Source: Boesenbergia rotunda (lineage: Eukaryota > Streptophyta > Magnoliopsida > Zingiberales > Zingiberaceae). Taken from it: DNA of 64,000 nt. The translations under genes were made by a program, and so were the position numbers. This document shows, piece by piece, positions 11,674 to 22,961 of the stretch (position 1 is its first letter; each line of letters opens with the position of its first letter). The stretch is taken from NCBI GenBank assembly GCA_024364735.1, contig JAGFNQ010005640.1, forward strand, positions 186,001-250,000, read 5' to 3'. The notes beneath the pieces are model-generated. The model ran no database searches. It had not been told where the DNA came from and worked only from the letters and a program-made list of their open reading frames with translations.

Positions 11674-12123
11674 CATCTTCTTCTTCTCTTCTTCTCTCCT
11701 CTTCTTCCTTTAGGCGTGCGGCAAGGTCAAACAAAGGAGAAGGTTTCCTTCTCTCCTTTGGGCGTGCGACATTAAGAAGAAAAGGGGGTGCAAGCAAGAA
11801 GGAAGAAGAAGGAGGGTTTTGGTGGCTTTGTTTCTTGGAAGATCGTCGCCCACACGACGTTCAAGAAAAGGATAGGAATACAATAAAAGATCAAGAGGTG
11901 TATCAAGAGGTATAATCTTGTTTTCATTCTAGTTTAATTGTATTTTATTTTTATCTTGGATCCTAAATCAAACACAAGAACCGGTGATCCAAATTTCATC
12001 TTCTATTCCGCTGCTAATCGATAAAGGCGCTTGACTGCTTGAACAACAAATTTGTTCAAGCGATCACTCAATCAAAAAGTATCATGAAGAAGTACGTCAT
12101 TCGGGAAGTTTCCCCAATCCGGA

Positions 12124-13335
12124 TGTAACGACTCTCTCTTACTAACCTTGACCTTATAGGGTCGTTACGTTGACTTTACTATTGGGCCAAAACCAATCGA
12201 ATAAAATAAATAAATAAATTTAATTCTTGATGGCTTTGGCAAGATTTAAACCCTAGATCTCTTATTGCAAGGCCCAAGCACTAATCAACAGTCCTATAAC
12301 ACTTTCTATTTTAAGTTAGCACCATTCAACTGATAAGTTATCAGTCGACTGATCTTTCTGTTCCGTCAACTGATACCTGCATCAGTTGACTGATATGCCT
12401 GGAACTACAGTTTCTAGGTCTCAAAAACACTGATTAAGTGTACTTATACATCCCATTTCGACTACACAACAAATAGAAACTCATAATCATATAAACCATC
12501 ATAATTGGACTCAATCATACTCAATTTAGCATGCGTATCAACTTCAAATCATGACAACTCAACTTAAAGTCTTTTGCAGAATTAAAACTACTAATATGAC
12601 CCATAAATCATAAACTTAAGAAACACATAACACTCTATTGTTTAGAGCTTTGAACATTAACAACTTATCCCGAAGGATCTCCTTCCACTGTCCCACCACC
12701 ACTAGCACCAACCATCCATCCTGTAGCTTCCTTGCTCTATATCTTTTCTTTACCTTTATCTGCAATAAAAGGATGCAACTATAATCAATTTGCTTAGTAA
12801 GTAGATACCTAACTCACAAAACATGCATTCGATATGAACATGCTTATGCTTGCATTGAAACATGCTTGTAACGGAAATACCATCCTTCAACATGAAAGAT
12901 GCCCATGAATATTCTTGCATTAGAAAGAAATTTTGCTTGAAATAAATACTTGTTATGGAAAAACTTGAAACTTATCTTATACTTCATATACTTCAAAATA
13001 ATAAACATTCTTCTTTGGACCAGACATAGTACCAATGCACACATCCTTAATAGATTTCGAGGTAGCTAGCCACCGAACCCTAATAGAGCGTCTACTAAGC
13101 TCGCCTAGATCTTGTGGGCCTCGGCCCGATACATGCCAAAAAGACCTCGGTCTTTCAAAGTAATATACTTAAACTTATACTCTTGCTTGTATTTAAATGC
13201 ATAACTTAGCACTTAAAAAGGGTAATGGTCCCAAAACTTATTTTAGGGCACAACAAGACCTTGGTCTTGTTTCTTATCTCATTTCTTAGTCCTAGAACTT
13301 GTTCTAGGGCTTAGTAAGACCTTGGTCCTACTTAG
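12124..13335 (-). mobile_element. Truncated gypsy LTR H
   Basis: The segment begins TGTAACGACTC and has the same block order as LTR B read on the plus strand: CTTTACCTTTATCTGCAATA near 12,750, then CTAACTCACAAAA, then a GGTAGCTAGCCACC block near 13,060. It is therefore a diverged gypsy LTR in minus orientation. It ends where SIRE-like LTR G begins (13,336). The rest is not in the window. Near 12,330-12,400 it carries inverted repeats of the CAGTCGACTG / GTCAACTGAT type. The 5 bases before it are CCGGA; no partner copy is visible. Confidence 0.7.
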
Positions 13336-13739
13336 TGTAGGACCGGTGCCGTCGATAGAGAGGGTGAATATCGACCGTTAAATCTTCGGAGAAAACTTTT
13401 CGGATCTTCGTTCTAGACTCAGAGTTAGTGCAGCGGAAAATATACAGAACAAAGAAAACAAACAACAACACAGCGCACGCAGGATTTTACTTGATTCCCG
13501 ACCCCCCAGGGTCAGTACTGTAGGGATCTATAGGTAAAAATATTTAAAATCGCAACGGAAATAAGAGCCCTCGAGCGATCCATGCGAAAGAAAAACTCAT
13601 ACAAAGTGATCTACAATCCCTATCTTATAGGAATACCTTTGTCGCGTGCCCTTCGCTTATCCCGCTAGTCCTTTGGTTCGCCGGATCTCTTACACATTCA
13701 AGTGTCCGTGTCTCTATGTGTATCCACACGAACACGATC

Positions 13740-16226
13740 TGTAACGCCCGCCCCTTACCGTTAAGGCGGCGCGTTATCTTTTTCCTACTTAACTTAACTT
13801 ACGCATATTATTGCATATGAATCTAAAGCATTGCAGCGGAAATAAAACATAAGTATAACACATGCAACAAGAAGTGGTATGAAGATCACATAGTATCTAG
13901 TAGCATCCATGCATTAAATAAACTCCTAAAGAGCTAACAAGTATCAAGTATAAGGTAGTAAAACATGTTTTCTTATAAAGATAAGTGCTAAGTCTATAAT
14001 GGCACTAAATGGATCTATCAGCCAAGTCACCACCACACACACGAGCCCTTCCTGCAGCTTCCCTTCCTTTAAAAATTTCTATGTTGATCTGCAACATAAG
14101 AAATCAACTATAAGTATGAAACTTAGTAAGCTCTTTCCTACTCACTAAATCCACATGTCACGTATATTTGAAAGACATATAACATCTCATATATAGCATA
14201 AAACTCATAAGGCACATAAGGTACATGAATGCATACAAACATAAAACATATGCATTGCAAAAACATTAGGATGCTCTTTAGAAAACATAATAAGTAATAC
14301 TTTAACATAAGCATACATCATCTTTATTGGGGTCCCCGGCTTGTACTATTCTTTCTTTGCGCGCATCCCTAAATAGATGCGAGGTAGCTAGTCTCGACCT
14401 ACTAGGGTTACTAGGCCTACTTTCTTTCAACCTAGGGACAGCTTCGGTAGTCCAGAACTGTGGATCTTTTTCAAGATCCGGTACAAGCCATACTTTAAAG
14501 TAAAATACATACATGCATTCTTTCCTTTTCCTTTCTTTCATAATGAATGTACTATAGACATTCAATCATTCATGAGTATAGGCACACTTTCGTGGCACAA
14601 TCATTCACATAAATAGCATGGCAATGTAGGATCTTTCTTTAAAAACATGCAAGTGAAGCAAACATCATGCTAGTTTTATCAACACATCATTCATGTAACA
14701 TATTTGTCTTAATCAAGGCAAAACATTGGTTTTAGCTTTCTTTTCCTATCTTAATACATGCTGGCCGAAACTTCATAGGTAGGGTTTCATAGCATAAAAT
14801 TCCTATAACATTACAATAAGTGCACACTTCACACAAGAGATTATTTACAAGTACAAGGGTAGTCTAAACTTCACTAAACATTAGTTTAGGCACATGATTG
14901 TAGTTTGGACCTATTTTAGTCCTCATTCTAGATGCTGGCCAAAATTCATAGTTAGGGTATTATAGCATAAAGATTCATGTAACATGGAAACAATTTGCAT
15001 AAGAGATCATTTACAAGTATAAGGGTAGTCTAGACTTCTCTAAACATTAGTTTAGGTACATGATTTGTAGTTTGGACCTATTTTAACCCTCAACCTAGTT
15101 GTTGGACGAAACTCACAGGTTTAATAAGGCATAGATTCCATAATTTTCTTGACCTAAAATATTACATAAGCAAGGAAATTCACATAAGATCAAGCCCTAG
15201 TCCATACACATGCATCTACCCATCTCCACCACTTGGCCGAGAGGTTCTAAGTCCTTTACATCATGGAAGGCACTCAAACATCATCTATTCATCATTCATC
15301 CACTATAAGAAAGTAGCAATAAGCATGTAGAATCATCCTCTAAACTTAAACATAACAAAAGAGGAGAAAACCTTCCTTGACCGTAACATACAACATGACT
15401 TTTCTTCCATTTTCTCCACACAACATCACAAGCAAACATAAGGGATCATAAATACATATTCAAGGCTATTATGTTGCAAGTGAGGGAGTCTTACCTCTTG
15501 CACTAAAAATTCAAAAGGTGTTCTAGACTTTGGAGAAGAAAGGGGGCTCTTAGGCTTGGTATTCCTCTTGTTCTTCTCCTTTTCTTCTTCCGGTTTGTGG
15601 GGCTCGGTTTTGGGGCTGGAAGGAGACCCTAGGTCTCGGTGAGGGAGAGGAAGAAGAGGGAAGGTTTGGTGAGAAGAGAGGGGAGGGCTTGTGGCCAAAA
15701 ATGCCTTGGGCATTTCTCTCCCCATGCTCTTTTATAGGGAGTAAAAAGGTAACCACCCCTTTCAATGGTGTCTCTTCATTTTCATGTGTCTCTTCACTTA
15801 TCTTCTATTCATCTATGATTTCCCATCTCCTCCTAATAGCACTCCCCTGCTGGGTGAATTGGTTATATATGCATTCTTAAGGCTTGGCTTTTCTTTGAGG
15901 TCCAAGGTTCAATCCTTGGCACCTCCTCTTCTTTTTGCTTTCTCTTCCTTTTATTATTTTTTTCCAAGCCCGCATAACCAAAGCCCACCTAGAGAATGCT
16001 ACTTATTTAATTCATACACATGCATAAGCATATCATTATTCATTCATACATGTGTAGGATACTTAAGCATAACATTAATATAATACCTAAGCATAATTAT
16101 CACACATCCACTACATGTCAAGATAATGCCTAACATTTCTTTATTCACAACTTTTCCCACCTAAATTTATTCTTGGCCACATGTTCCATTATAACCACGC
16201 TAGAGCGGAAAATTTGGGGCGTTACA
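13740..16226 (-). mobile_element. Solo LTR K of a Ty3/gypsy element (2,487 bp)
   Basis: It starts TGTAACGCCCG and ends GGGGCGTTACA, with a perfect 5-bp TSD CGATC at 13,735-13,739 and 16,227-16,231. Ends and layout match LTR J, so it belongs to a related chromovirus-type gypsy family in minus orientation. It has no internal region. Confidence 0.92.
14755..15110. repeat. Two-copy tandem repeat of about 180 bp in LTR K
   Basis: Both copies contain ATGCTGGCC(G/A)AAA, GAGAT(T/C)ATTTACAAGTA, AAGGGTAGTCTA and AAACATTAGTTTAGG, then TTTGGACCTATTTTA. They start near 14,758 and 14,933. Confidence 0.75.
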
Positions 16227-16375
16227 CGATCTACGTCTCGGAGAGGAATCACCTTAGTTGTGCTAGCAACTTGGGATGGTTCACAAAGCACAAGAACCTC
16301 CACTAGGGAGTTATGAACAAGGAGGAAGAAAGAAGAGGAAGAGAGATGCACCCTCTAGCCTTTGACAAGGGGGGA

Positions 16376-16383
16376 TATTTATA
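16376..16383 (-). promoter_or_regulatory. TATA box of solo LTR L
   Basis: TATAAATA on the minus strand, about 1.3 kb into the LTR from its U3 end. This is a typical place for an LTR core promoter. Confidence 0.5.
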
Positions 16384-18133
16384 CTCATCTAATGAATACC
16401 AAGGGTCTGTGTCCCTTGACCTCCTCTCATCTTAATGCTAATAAAACCCAATGAATACCAAGCCTCTTGGTATTCCTTGAGACTCTTAATATTCTATTCA
16501 TCTAATGAATAGAACGTCTCTTAGCCTTCCTCTTAAATAATATTTTATTAAACCCTTTAATGAATATTATCGATAATTAAGTGGTTGAGTCTAATCTAGA
16601 TGAGTCTAACTCAAATTAGACCCAATCCGATAATCTAATTGGATTCACTTGAGTCTAACTCAATTAATCCAAGTCGAATCAAATCTTAGTCAAACCAAGA
16701 TCAATTAATCTCCGAAGCATCATGTCCTTAGTGTGTAACCCAATAGGTTCTCGTAACGTTGGCAATGTGTCTAAACCACTTTAGACACATAAGCAATGAG
16801 CGGCATCTAGCAATGCATCATTGCTACCCAAGTAACAAGAAAAGTTGAGATCCGACTTAACCTTCGTGACTACGATAATATATGACCTTGTCCTTCTATC
16901 CTCGATATCTAGATTGACCAATGAGGCATAGACCGTGTCATCCTCAGTCAATCTTGTGTTTCTTGATCCCCGAGTAGATTCACTCAAACAAATGAGCTCA
17001 ATATCTCATATTGACTCATTTGAGCATGGTCACGCGTTTTAGTAGTCCTACTCGATCAAGGGGCCCACAGATATCACTCCTGTCATATGGGAGGGATAGA
17101 TCTCATCTACATCACTCACATCCCTCCGCATAATTCATTACATACCCAGTGATCGCCTTTATAGTCCACCCTGTTACGGGTGACGTTTGATAATACCAAA
17201 GTACATAACTCTTTATGTAGGGAACCGTAGTGACTTCAGGTCTAAGGACTATTCATACTAATAGTCACATGAGAAAGTTTATGACACTCATATGACAATC
17301 TATGAAACTTTCTCATAGCGGGTCATTCAGTATACATTCTCCAATGTATACATATGTGTCAACTTGATATCACATATCCATGACTTGTGAGCTCAAGTCA
17401 TCAGTTGACCTACATGCTAGTCTCCATGCATTAATATTGTCCTTGAATATTAATGCTTGACTAGGAATGGTTTAGAGTAGTATTCTCTACATTATCTCAC
17501 TATCGATTCAACCAATCGATATAATGTAGATAAGAACCTACTACCCAAGGACATTATTATACTTAGTTATTTGGCACAAATACAAAGTAAGTATAATAAC
17601 CAAACATGCCTTTATTAATAATAGAATATAATACAAAATGTCCCTAGTCAATCATCACATAATTGGCTCTAGGGCTCCTACTAACAAGTACATCCAAGGC
17701 CTAAGCACGGGAATGCCCGCCCACTAATGGTCTCCTTTCCGGACTTTTCGGAGGCGGAGAAACCCATCTTACAGTGCAGAAATTACAATCAAAGATATAT
17801 AAAACTAAGTACGGAATTGTAAATTCAAACCGAACAAACAAGATCTGAAACTTGGCCGATCTGGACCTCCGAAGTGTCGCGCACTTCATCCTGGAGCCTC
17901 CTAGTCGTAGAGCTTCATCATTAGAGCTTTGTCGTCACTTGGGAAGCTTAGAATCGTGATTAGAAATTGTTTCCTGAGCTTTGGGGTCGAAGCCCCTTTT
18001 ATAGGCTTCATTCGGGCGCCTGTGATCACCGAGGTGCCCCAATGGGCTTGATCAAACCTCATCTCCGCGCCGAACTCGCCGCAGCTGATAAGCTTCTTGA
18101 CCAGGGTGCCCTGGAACTCCCAGGTGCCTGAAT

Positions 18134-18634
18134 TAGAGCTGTCAATTTGGGTTAGGTCCGTCGGGTTGGCCCGCCCCGCCAATCAATTTAAGCGGGTTGG
18201 GTTATGATTTAAGCAACCCAAGCCCGCCGCGGGCCAACCCGCCTAGGCCCGCGACCCGCACGGGTCGGCCCGCAACGGGCTTGGGTTGGCCCGCGGGTTG
18301 AGAATCACATGTTAGTTAAGTTTTATGACAATTTATTATCTTTTTTTGTTATTATTTTGAAATAAAAAATAATATTTTTCATCACATAATTACTCGTTTG
18401 TATCCATTTATATTTAAAAAATATATTTCTTAATATATTTGATTGATGAAATCTATATATATGATTTTTTAATAATTTTTTTAATTTTTTAAAAATATTT
18501 TGATGGGCCCGCAGGTTGGCCCGCCTAACCCACAACCCGCCTTGGATTGGGTTGGGTTGAGGATTTTCCAACCCGCCTAGATGACGGGTCGACCCGCCCC
18601 GCCCCGCCACGGGTTGGCCCATTTGACAGCTCTA
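18134..18634. mobile_element. hAT-type MITE (501 bp)
   Basis: The ends are TAGAGCTGTCAATTT and its inverted partner ATTTGACAGCTCTA. They are flanked by an exact 8-bp TSD GCCTGAAT (18,126-18,133 and 18,635-18,642), the size made by hAT transposases. The outer parts are rich in GGGTTGGCCCGC words, and the centre (about 18,300-18,500) is very AT-rich. It has no coding capacity. It inserted into the LTR region of SIRE-like element G. Confidence 0.93.
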
Positions 18635-18900
18635 GCCTGAATGAACCCAATCAAAGCTTATCTCTGCTTCGAACTCGCAGCAGCAAATATAGCTTTGAAC
18701 CCGGGCGCCTATATTGATGGGGGCGCCTGAATGGAAGTCTGTTCTGCCTTCTTCGACTAAACCTGTTTTCCTTCTTTGACTGGGGCACCCCTGTTGATGG
18801 GGGCACCTGACTCCATTGGGGCGCTCCCATTGATGGGGGTGCCTAGGGCCTCCTTTTTCCAACCTTTTGCCTGCTTTGTCTCCACTTTTAGGTACCTGCA
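18635..18900. repeat. GGGCGCC / GGGGCACC repeats in LTR G
   Basis: Words such as GGGCGCCT and GGGGGCACCTGA recur in pairs around a TTGATGGGG spacer (18,700-18,850). A related pair lies left of the MITE (18,010-18,130). The layout recalls the inverted-repeat clusters of LTRs D and E, but the pairing is less regular. Confidence 0.5.
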
Positions 18901-19169
18901 AGATACATGAATACAAGGCAAAATACACATAAAATCTTAGCCTTAATGAGTTGGTTCTGACTTCGAATTTCTACGAAACCCTAGGTCGAACCGACGCAAG
19001 TTCCCACCCCTAGAGAACGTGCCTTTCACCTACTCCTTTCAGGAGACGGTTGCCACCCAGTCCATTCGGGTGGACTTTTGCATAGCCTCTGATACTCTCG
19101 GATCTCGAGACATCCGAACCTTGACCCGTCTCTACTTCTGTCCTTAGTCATCGCTCAGCTAAGTTTCTC

Positions 19170-19500
19170 AATCCCTCGGACCAAGACTTCATGCCCAAAC
19201 CCTAGGTCCAGGACTTTAGTGCCCAACCCTCGACCAAGTCTTCGTGCCCAATTCCTCAAACTAGGTCTTCGGTGCCCAACCCTCGGCCAGGACTTAGTGC
19301 CCAATTCCTCGAACCAGGTCTTCGTGCCCAACCCTCAGTCAGGTCTTAGGTGCCCAGCCCTCGGCCAGGACTTAGTGCCCAATCCATGATCAGGACTTAG
19401 TGCCCAATTCTTCGAACCAGGACTTCGTGCCTAGGTTAACTAGGACTTTGGTTCACCTTGTTCCAGTTAACTAGGTTAACTAGGACTTCGTGCTCAAAAC
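19170..19500. repeat. Short imperfect tandem repeats in LTR G
   Basis: About ten units of 25-35 bases share GTGCCCAA(C/T)CC, a TCG(G/A)CCAGGACTT-like core and AGTGCCC. The corresponding part of LTR E holds its AGTCCTAGCTTGGAGGG array, so this may be the equivalent U3 repeat. Confidence 0.65.
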
Positions 19501-21230
19501 ATAGCATAAAACTAAGTGCTTAAATTGCTTTAGAAAAAACTTTCATTTAAAAAAAAATTCAAAAAATTTACTCATAGAAAGATTTTCACTTTAATCACTA
19601 GTGCATTTTGAGAAATACTATAACAGCTTTGTATTTTGAAAGATATATTGCACTTTTTGAGAAAATACAGTATTTTTCGAAAATGCATAACTTTTGAAAG
19701 AATACTATGAGCTTTGAAAAATGCAAGTAATTTTGAAAAAATATTATGATCTTTGAAAAATTAAGTACTTTTTGAAAGATTTTGAAGAGTATAAGTACTT
19801 TTGAAAAATATTAGAATTTTTGAAAAATATTATTTGACTCATATTTTGAAAGTACTTAGAAAAATCTTGTTTTTAAAACATAATATTTTACTTAACCTGG
19901 TTTCTTTTCCAGTCTGACACAATCCTAGGAAACCTTGTTAACTACAAGGATATTTTCCTAAGTGTCCTGGAAATTCTCCAACCCAAGTAAATATTATTGT
20001 CAAAAAAAACTATTTTGAAAGTGATAGAGATTGAAAGTGATAGAGAGATAATATGATTTAAAAAGGCAGTACTTTGAAAAAATTAGGTTTTCAAAAAGGA
20101 CTTAATAATGCAGTGCATGAAAACATATTAAATAATTCTTTGTAACTTGACCTCCCCGTAAACTTGACCCAGTCCTAGGAAGCTTGTTGACCACAAGTAC
20201 TCTTCCTCTAAGTCTTTAGGGTTTATTTCAGATCAAAGGAATTATCTAATAATTTCAAAATAGATAATCACCAATAAAAGCTTTTCAGAAATTCTTCTTT
20301 TGACTCAGACTCCCCCTAAATTTGACACATCCTAGGAGTCCTTGTAGATCATGAAGTAGACTTTCCTCTGTGTCTTTAGGGTTTATCAAGATCAAATGAG
20401 ACATAGGCACAATTTTAGAATGTATTTTGAAAAAACATATTTTGAAATGAAAGTAATTCGTCAGACATAGTTTTCGAAAAACATAAGTAATAGTATTTAA
20501 AGCACAATTTTCGAAAACCATTTTAAACGACAGTGATTTTTCAATAACAATTTTTAAACGAGAATTAAAAGAATAAACCAATCCCCCTGTACCATTTGAC
20601 TCTATCTAAGTGTCTTAGGGAACTTTAGTGTTGACCTAAGAGGCTTGTGTCTAATTGTGTAGGTCAAACAATTTTTCAAAAGAATATAATTTTGAAAATT
20701 TATCATATATAATCAACCAGACAAGCATTAATTCCATAAAAACATTATTATATTGAAGCACTATTTTGAAAATATATTTTTAGAAAAATATTCTAATAAT
20801 TTTGAAAAATATTTTTCAATTTATTAGTCCTTAACATATCACCCATTTTAGATGTCTCAATATAGCAGCATGGTTGCCTTATGGGTGCATTGTGAGATGC
20901 TTGAATCATTTTTCTTAATTCATTGTTAAATCTAAGATTTAATTGAAACTTGTGTTAGATTCAAATTTATCAAATAGTAAAGTGAATTTGATTTTCGGTA
21001 ATCGACTTTCAGGTCTTGGCGAGGCACAAGGCCTTCTTTGGCCGTAGCCTTATTGGATCATTAACCCTTTCCTTGACAAAGCCTTTTATCAAAAATTCAT
21101 TTTTAAGTTACTTCTTGAAAAATTTTGATCTAACTAGTTTAGGTCTTGGATCGGTAGCTTCGGCTAGTTCCACCAGACTAAACAGATCAAGTAGAATATA
21201 CTTGACCTTATTAGAAGGGCTTCCCTAACG
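19500..21230 (-). other. AT-rich non-coding part of element G with repeated purine-tract blocks
   Basis: The sequence is low in complexity (TTTGAAAAATATT words). Three or four blocks of about 150-240 bases repeat a TTGAC..ATCCTAGGA..CTTGT..ACAAG pattern near 19,915, 20,160, 20,315 and 20,580; three of them carry a CCCC run that is a purine tract on the minus strand. At about 20,830-21,230 the minus strand has coding-like scraps broken by stops, which I cannot identify. Confidence 0.45.
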
Positions 21231-21539
21231 TACTATCATCTCACCCCCACCTAATACTAGGTTATTCAAGTTTCAATTCTTCTTTTTCCTATAACCGTTC
21301 TAAATCATGCATAAAATTAAACATGAATGACATGACATAAATTTTTAAAGAAATAGCAGATGCATGTTCATGACATTAATGCATGATTCAAACAAGTCAA
21401 AATATTTAATTAAGTTTCTAAAGATGTATCAAATTCCTGATTTGATACATGTCGTGTGAACCCGCGAATATGCCAACATACTTTGACATATTTAATTTTA
21501 TTAATTTTAATTGTTGCGGTTTGCGTAAGATTTTATTTA

Positions 21540-21990
21540 ATTCGAGTTTAAGTTACTTAAGAATTAATTGGATTTATATTCAGAATTAATTAAGGTTGAA
21601 TTTGAATTAATTAAAGATTAATTGAATTAATTTGAATTTGAATTAAAGATTAATTGAATTATTTATGAATTAATTTGAATTTGAATTAATTAAGGATTAA
21701 TTGAATTAAGTTGAATTAATTTGAGTTTCAATTAATTAAGGATTAATTGAATTAATTAAGAGTTAATTTGAATTTGAATTAATTAAAGATTAATTGAATT
21801 AATTAAGAGTTAATTTGAATTTGAATTAATTAAAGATTAATTGAATTAATTAAGAGTTAATTTGAATTTGAATTAATAAAAGATTAATTGAATTAATTAA
21901 GAGTTAATTTGAATTTGAATTAATTAAAGATTAATTGAATTAACTAAGAGTTAATTTGAATTTGAATTAATTAAAGAGTAATTAAAACTT
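21540..21990. repeat. AT-rich minisatellite, unit about 47 bp
   Basis: The unit contains AAGAGTTAATTTGAATTTG and AAAGATTAATTGAATTAATT. About five close copies lie between 21,755 and 21,985, with looser copies to the left. It is directly downstream of the gag remnant on the minus strand and may have grown from the Asn/Ile-rich gag tail. Confidence 0.8.
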
Positions 21991-22960
21991 CAATAATTAA
22001 GGTTGAAATGATTAATTAATAGTTGTGGGTTTAAGTCCATAATATTCATTATTTCAAAAATTTCTGACTCATCCACTATTTCTTCCTTATTTATCATTTC
22101 AAGTTTTTCCAATAATTTTGGTTTATTTGAATCTTTGTGATTTTTATTGACTATGGCCTTGATCTCAGAAAATTTCATCTCCTCCTCATCCTCAAAATCA
22201 CATCATTTAATATCCGTAAAGTAGGTGGAGTAATTCAGGCCACTAGTTAATATTTTGTAATAATCTTTAACATTATCTATAATTAAATTATCATCTAAGA
22301 GAATTTCATCTCTATTATCCTCAAGAATATTTTCAACAACATCATTCTTACCCTCAGAAATAATTTTAATAATTTCAGGATTATCTTCAGAAATAATTTC
22401 AGGATTATCTTCAGAAATATCTTCACTAATTTTAGGATTATCCTTAAGAATTTCGAATTTGATTTCAGAATTATCAGATTTAATTTCTAAATTATCTTTA
22501 TGATTATCAGATTTTTCAGAATTCACAGAATTAATTCCAAAATTTACAGAATTAGAGTTTGCAAATTTAATTCCAGAATTTACTTTAGAAATTATCGAAT
22601 TAACATTAAGGATTAAAGTGTTGATTTCTGATATTTTAGAATTATCTAAATTTTCTAACTGGTCATGCAAAATATTAATTTGACTATTTACAAAATTTAA
22701 CTTTTCAGAACAATTATCTAAATTATTTAGATAAGCTAGTGCAGGAATTTTAAAAATTTTCGGAACATCAATTCTGCATACCTTTGCCGGACATTTATTC
22801 TTGTAGTGTCCGTATTTTTCGCATTTGAAACATTTGATGTGATCTTTGTTCCTCCGACCTCCTGGTGCTGGTACGTCTTTTGTCACCGGTGAAGAACGAG
22901 TCTTACGAGTAGGGCACTGATTTTTATAGTGCCCTCTCTCCCTGCACATGAAGCACTAAT
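21990..22960 (-). pseudogene. Copia-type gag remnant with two zinc knuckles (element G)
   Basis: Read on the minus strand, the segment starts in a CCHC zinc knuckle (CFMCRERGHYKNQC), followed by a second (CFKCEKYGHYKNKC), as in Gag nucleocapsid domains that bind RNA. After about 60 residues it turns into a low-complexity tail of Asn, Ser, Ile, Lys, Glu and Asp with repeats such as SEDNPEII. The frame stops at about 22,201 but is open again in the same frame (CDFEDEEEMKF...) to 21,990. The N-terminal gag core is missing because the sequence joins gypsy element C at 22,961/22,962. The order of knuckle and long tail parallels the SIRE-like gag of element E. Confidence 0.7.
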
Positions 22961-22961
22961 T

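Larger units (their letters stand above)
929..12123 (+). mobile_element. 3' LTR of copia element I, split by the CACTA element
   Basis: The LTR begins TGATAGG right after the polypurine tract. It is interrupted at 1,944 by the CACTA transposon and resumes at 11,677, giving about 1.46 kb of LTR sequence. It holds a TATA box at 1,808-1,816 and, after the CACTA, a U5-like stretch with TTCCGCTGC near 12,010 that resembles the U5 of the F copia LTRs in this window. I could not fix its right end: gypsy LTR H starts at 12,124, and the copia LTR may be cut there or may end a little before it. The 5' half of the element is outside the window, so no TSD can be checked. Confidence 0.75.
13519..17686 (-). 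mobile_element. Solo LTR L of a copia element, split by solo LTR K
   Basis: Read on the minus strand it starts TGTTAGTAGGAGCCC at 17,686 and ends CCTATAGATCCCTACA at 13,519. The 5-bp TSD is AGTAC at 13,514-13,518 and 17,687-17,691. Without the nested K (with its TSD copy) it is about 1.68 kb. A TATA box on the minus strand lies at 16,376-16,383, and the U5-like TTTCCGTTGCGATTTTAAA block resembles the F copia LTRs. No internal region is present. Confidence 0.88.
13336..22961 (-). mobile_element. SIRE-like element G, gag present, pol not found
   Basis: On the minus strand this runs from a gag remnant (22,955 down to 21,990) to an LTR end at 13,336. The terminal sequence (TATTCACCCTCTCTATCGAC...CCTACA) resembles the LTR end of the SIRE-like element E. 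The U5-like part (TTTCTCCGCC near 17,750) parallels the same block in E. The insert made of L and K sits in this LTR. Between gag and LTR there are only AT-rich repeats, several GGGGGAG-like purine tracts (20,583, 20,323, 20,153) and coding-like scraps; no RT or integrase motif is visible. The start of the 3' LTR, somewhere below 20,150, could not be fixed. The right edge at 22,961 is a broken junction with gypsy element C. Confidence 0.6.

Noticed and set aside
11240..11915. Three overlapping frames across the CACTA right end and the copia LTR.
   Set aside because: They run across the element boundary at 11,673 and the subterminal repeats, so they cannot be old genes.
15426..16083. Several 60-100 codon frames in solo LTR K.
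   Set aside because: They are low-complexity Ser/Pro and Leu/Phe runs from CT-rich LTR sequence on both strands; none has a domain.
17901..18928. Minus-strand frames across 17,901-18,622 and 18,632-18,928.
   Set aside because: They span the MITE boundaries (18,134 and 18,634) or GC-rich LTR repeats and show no protein family.
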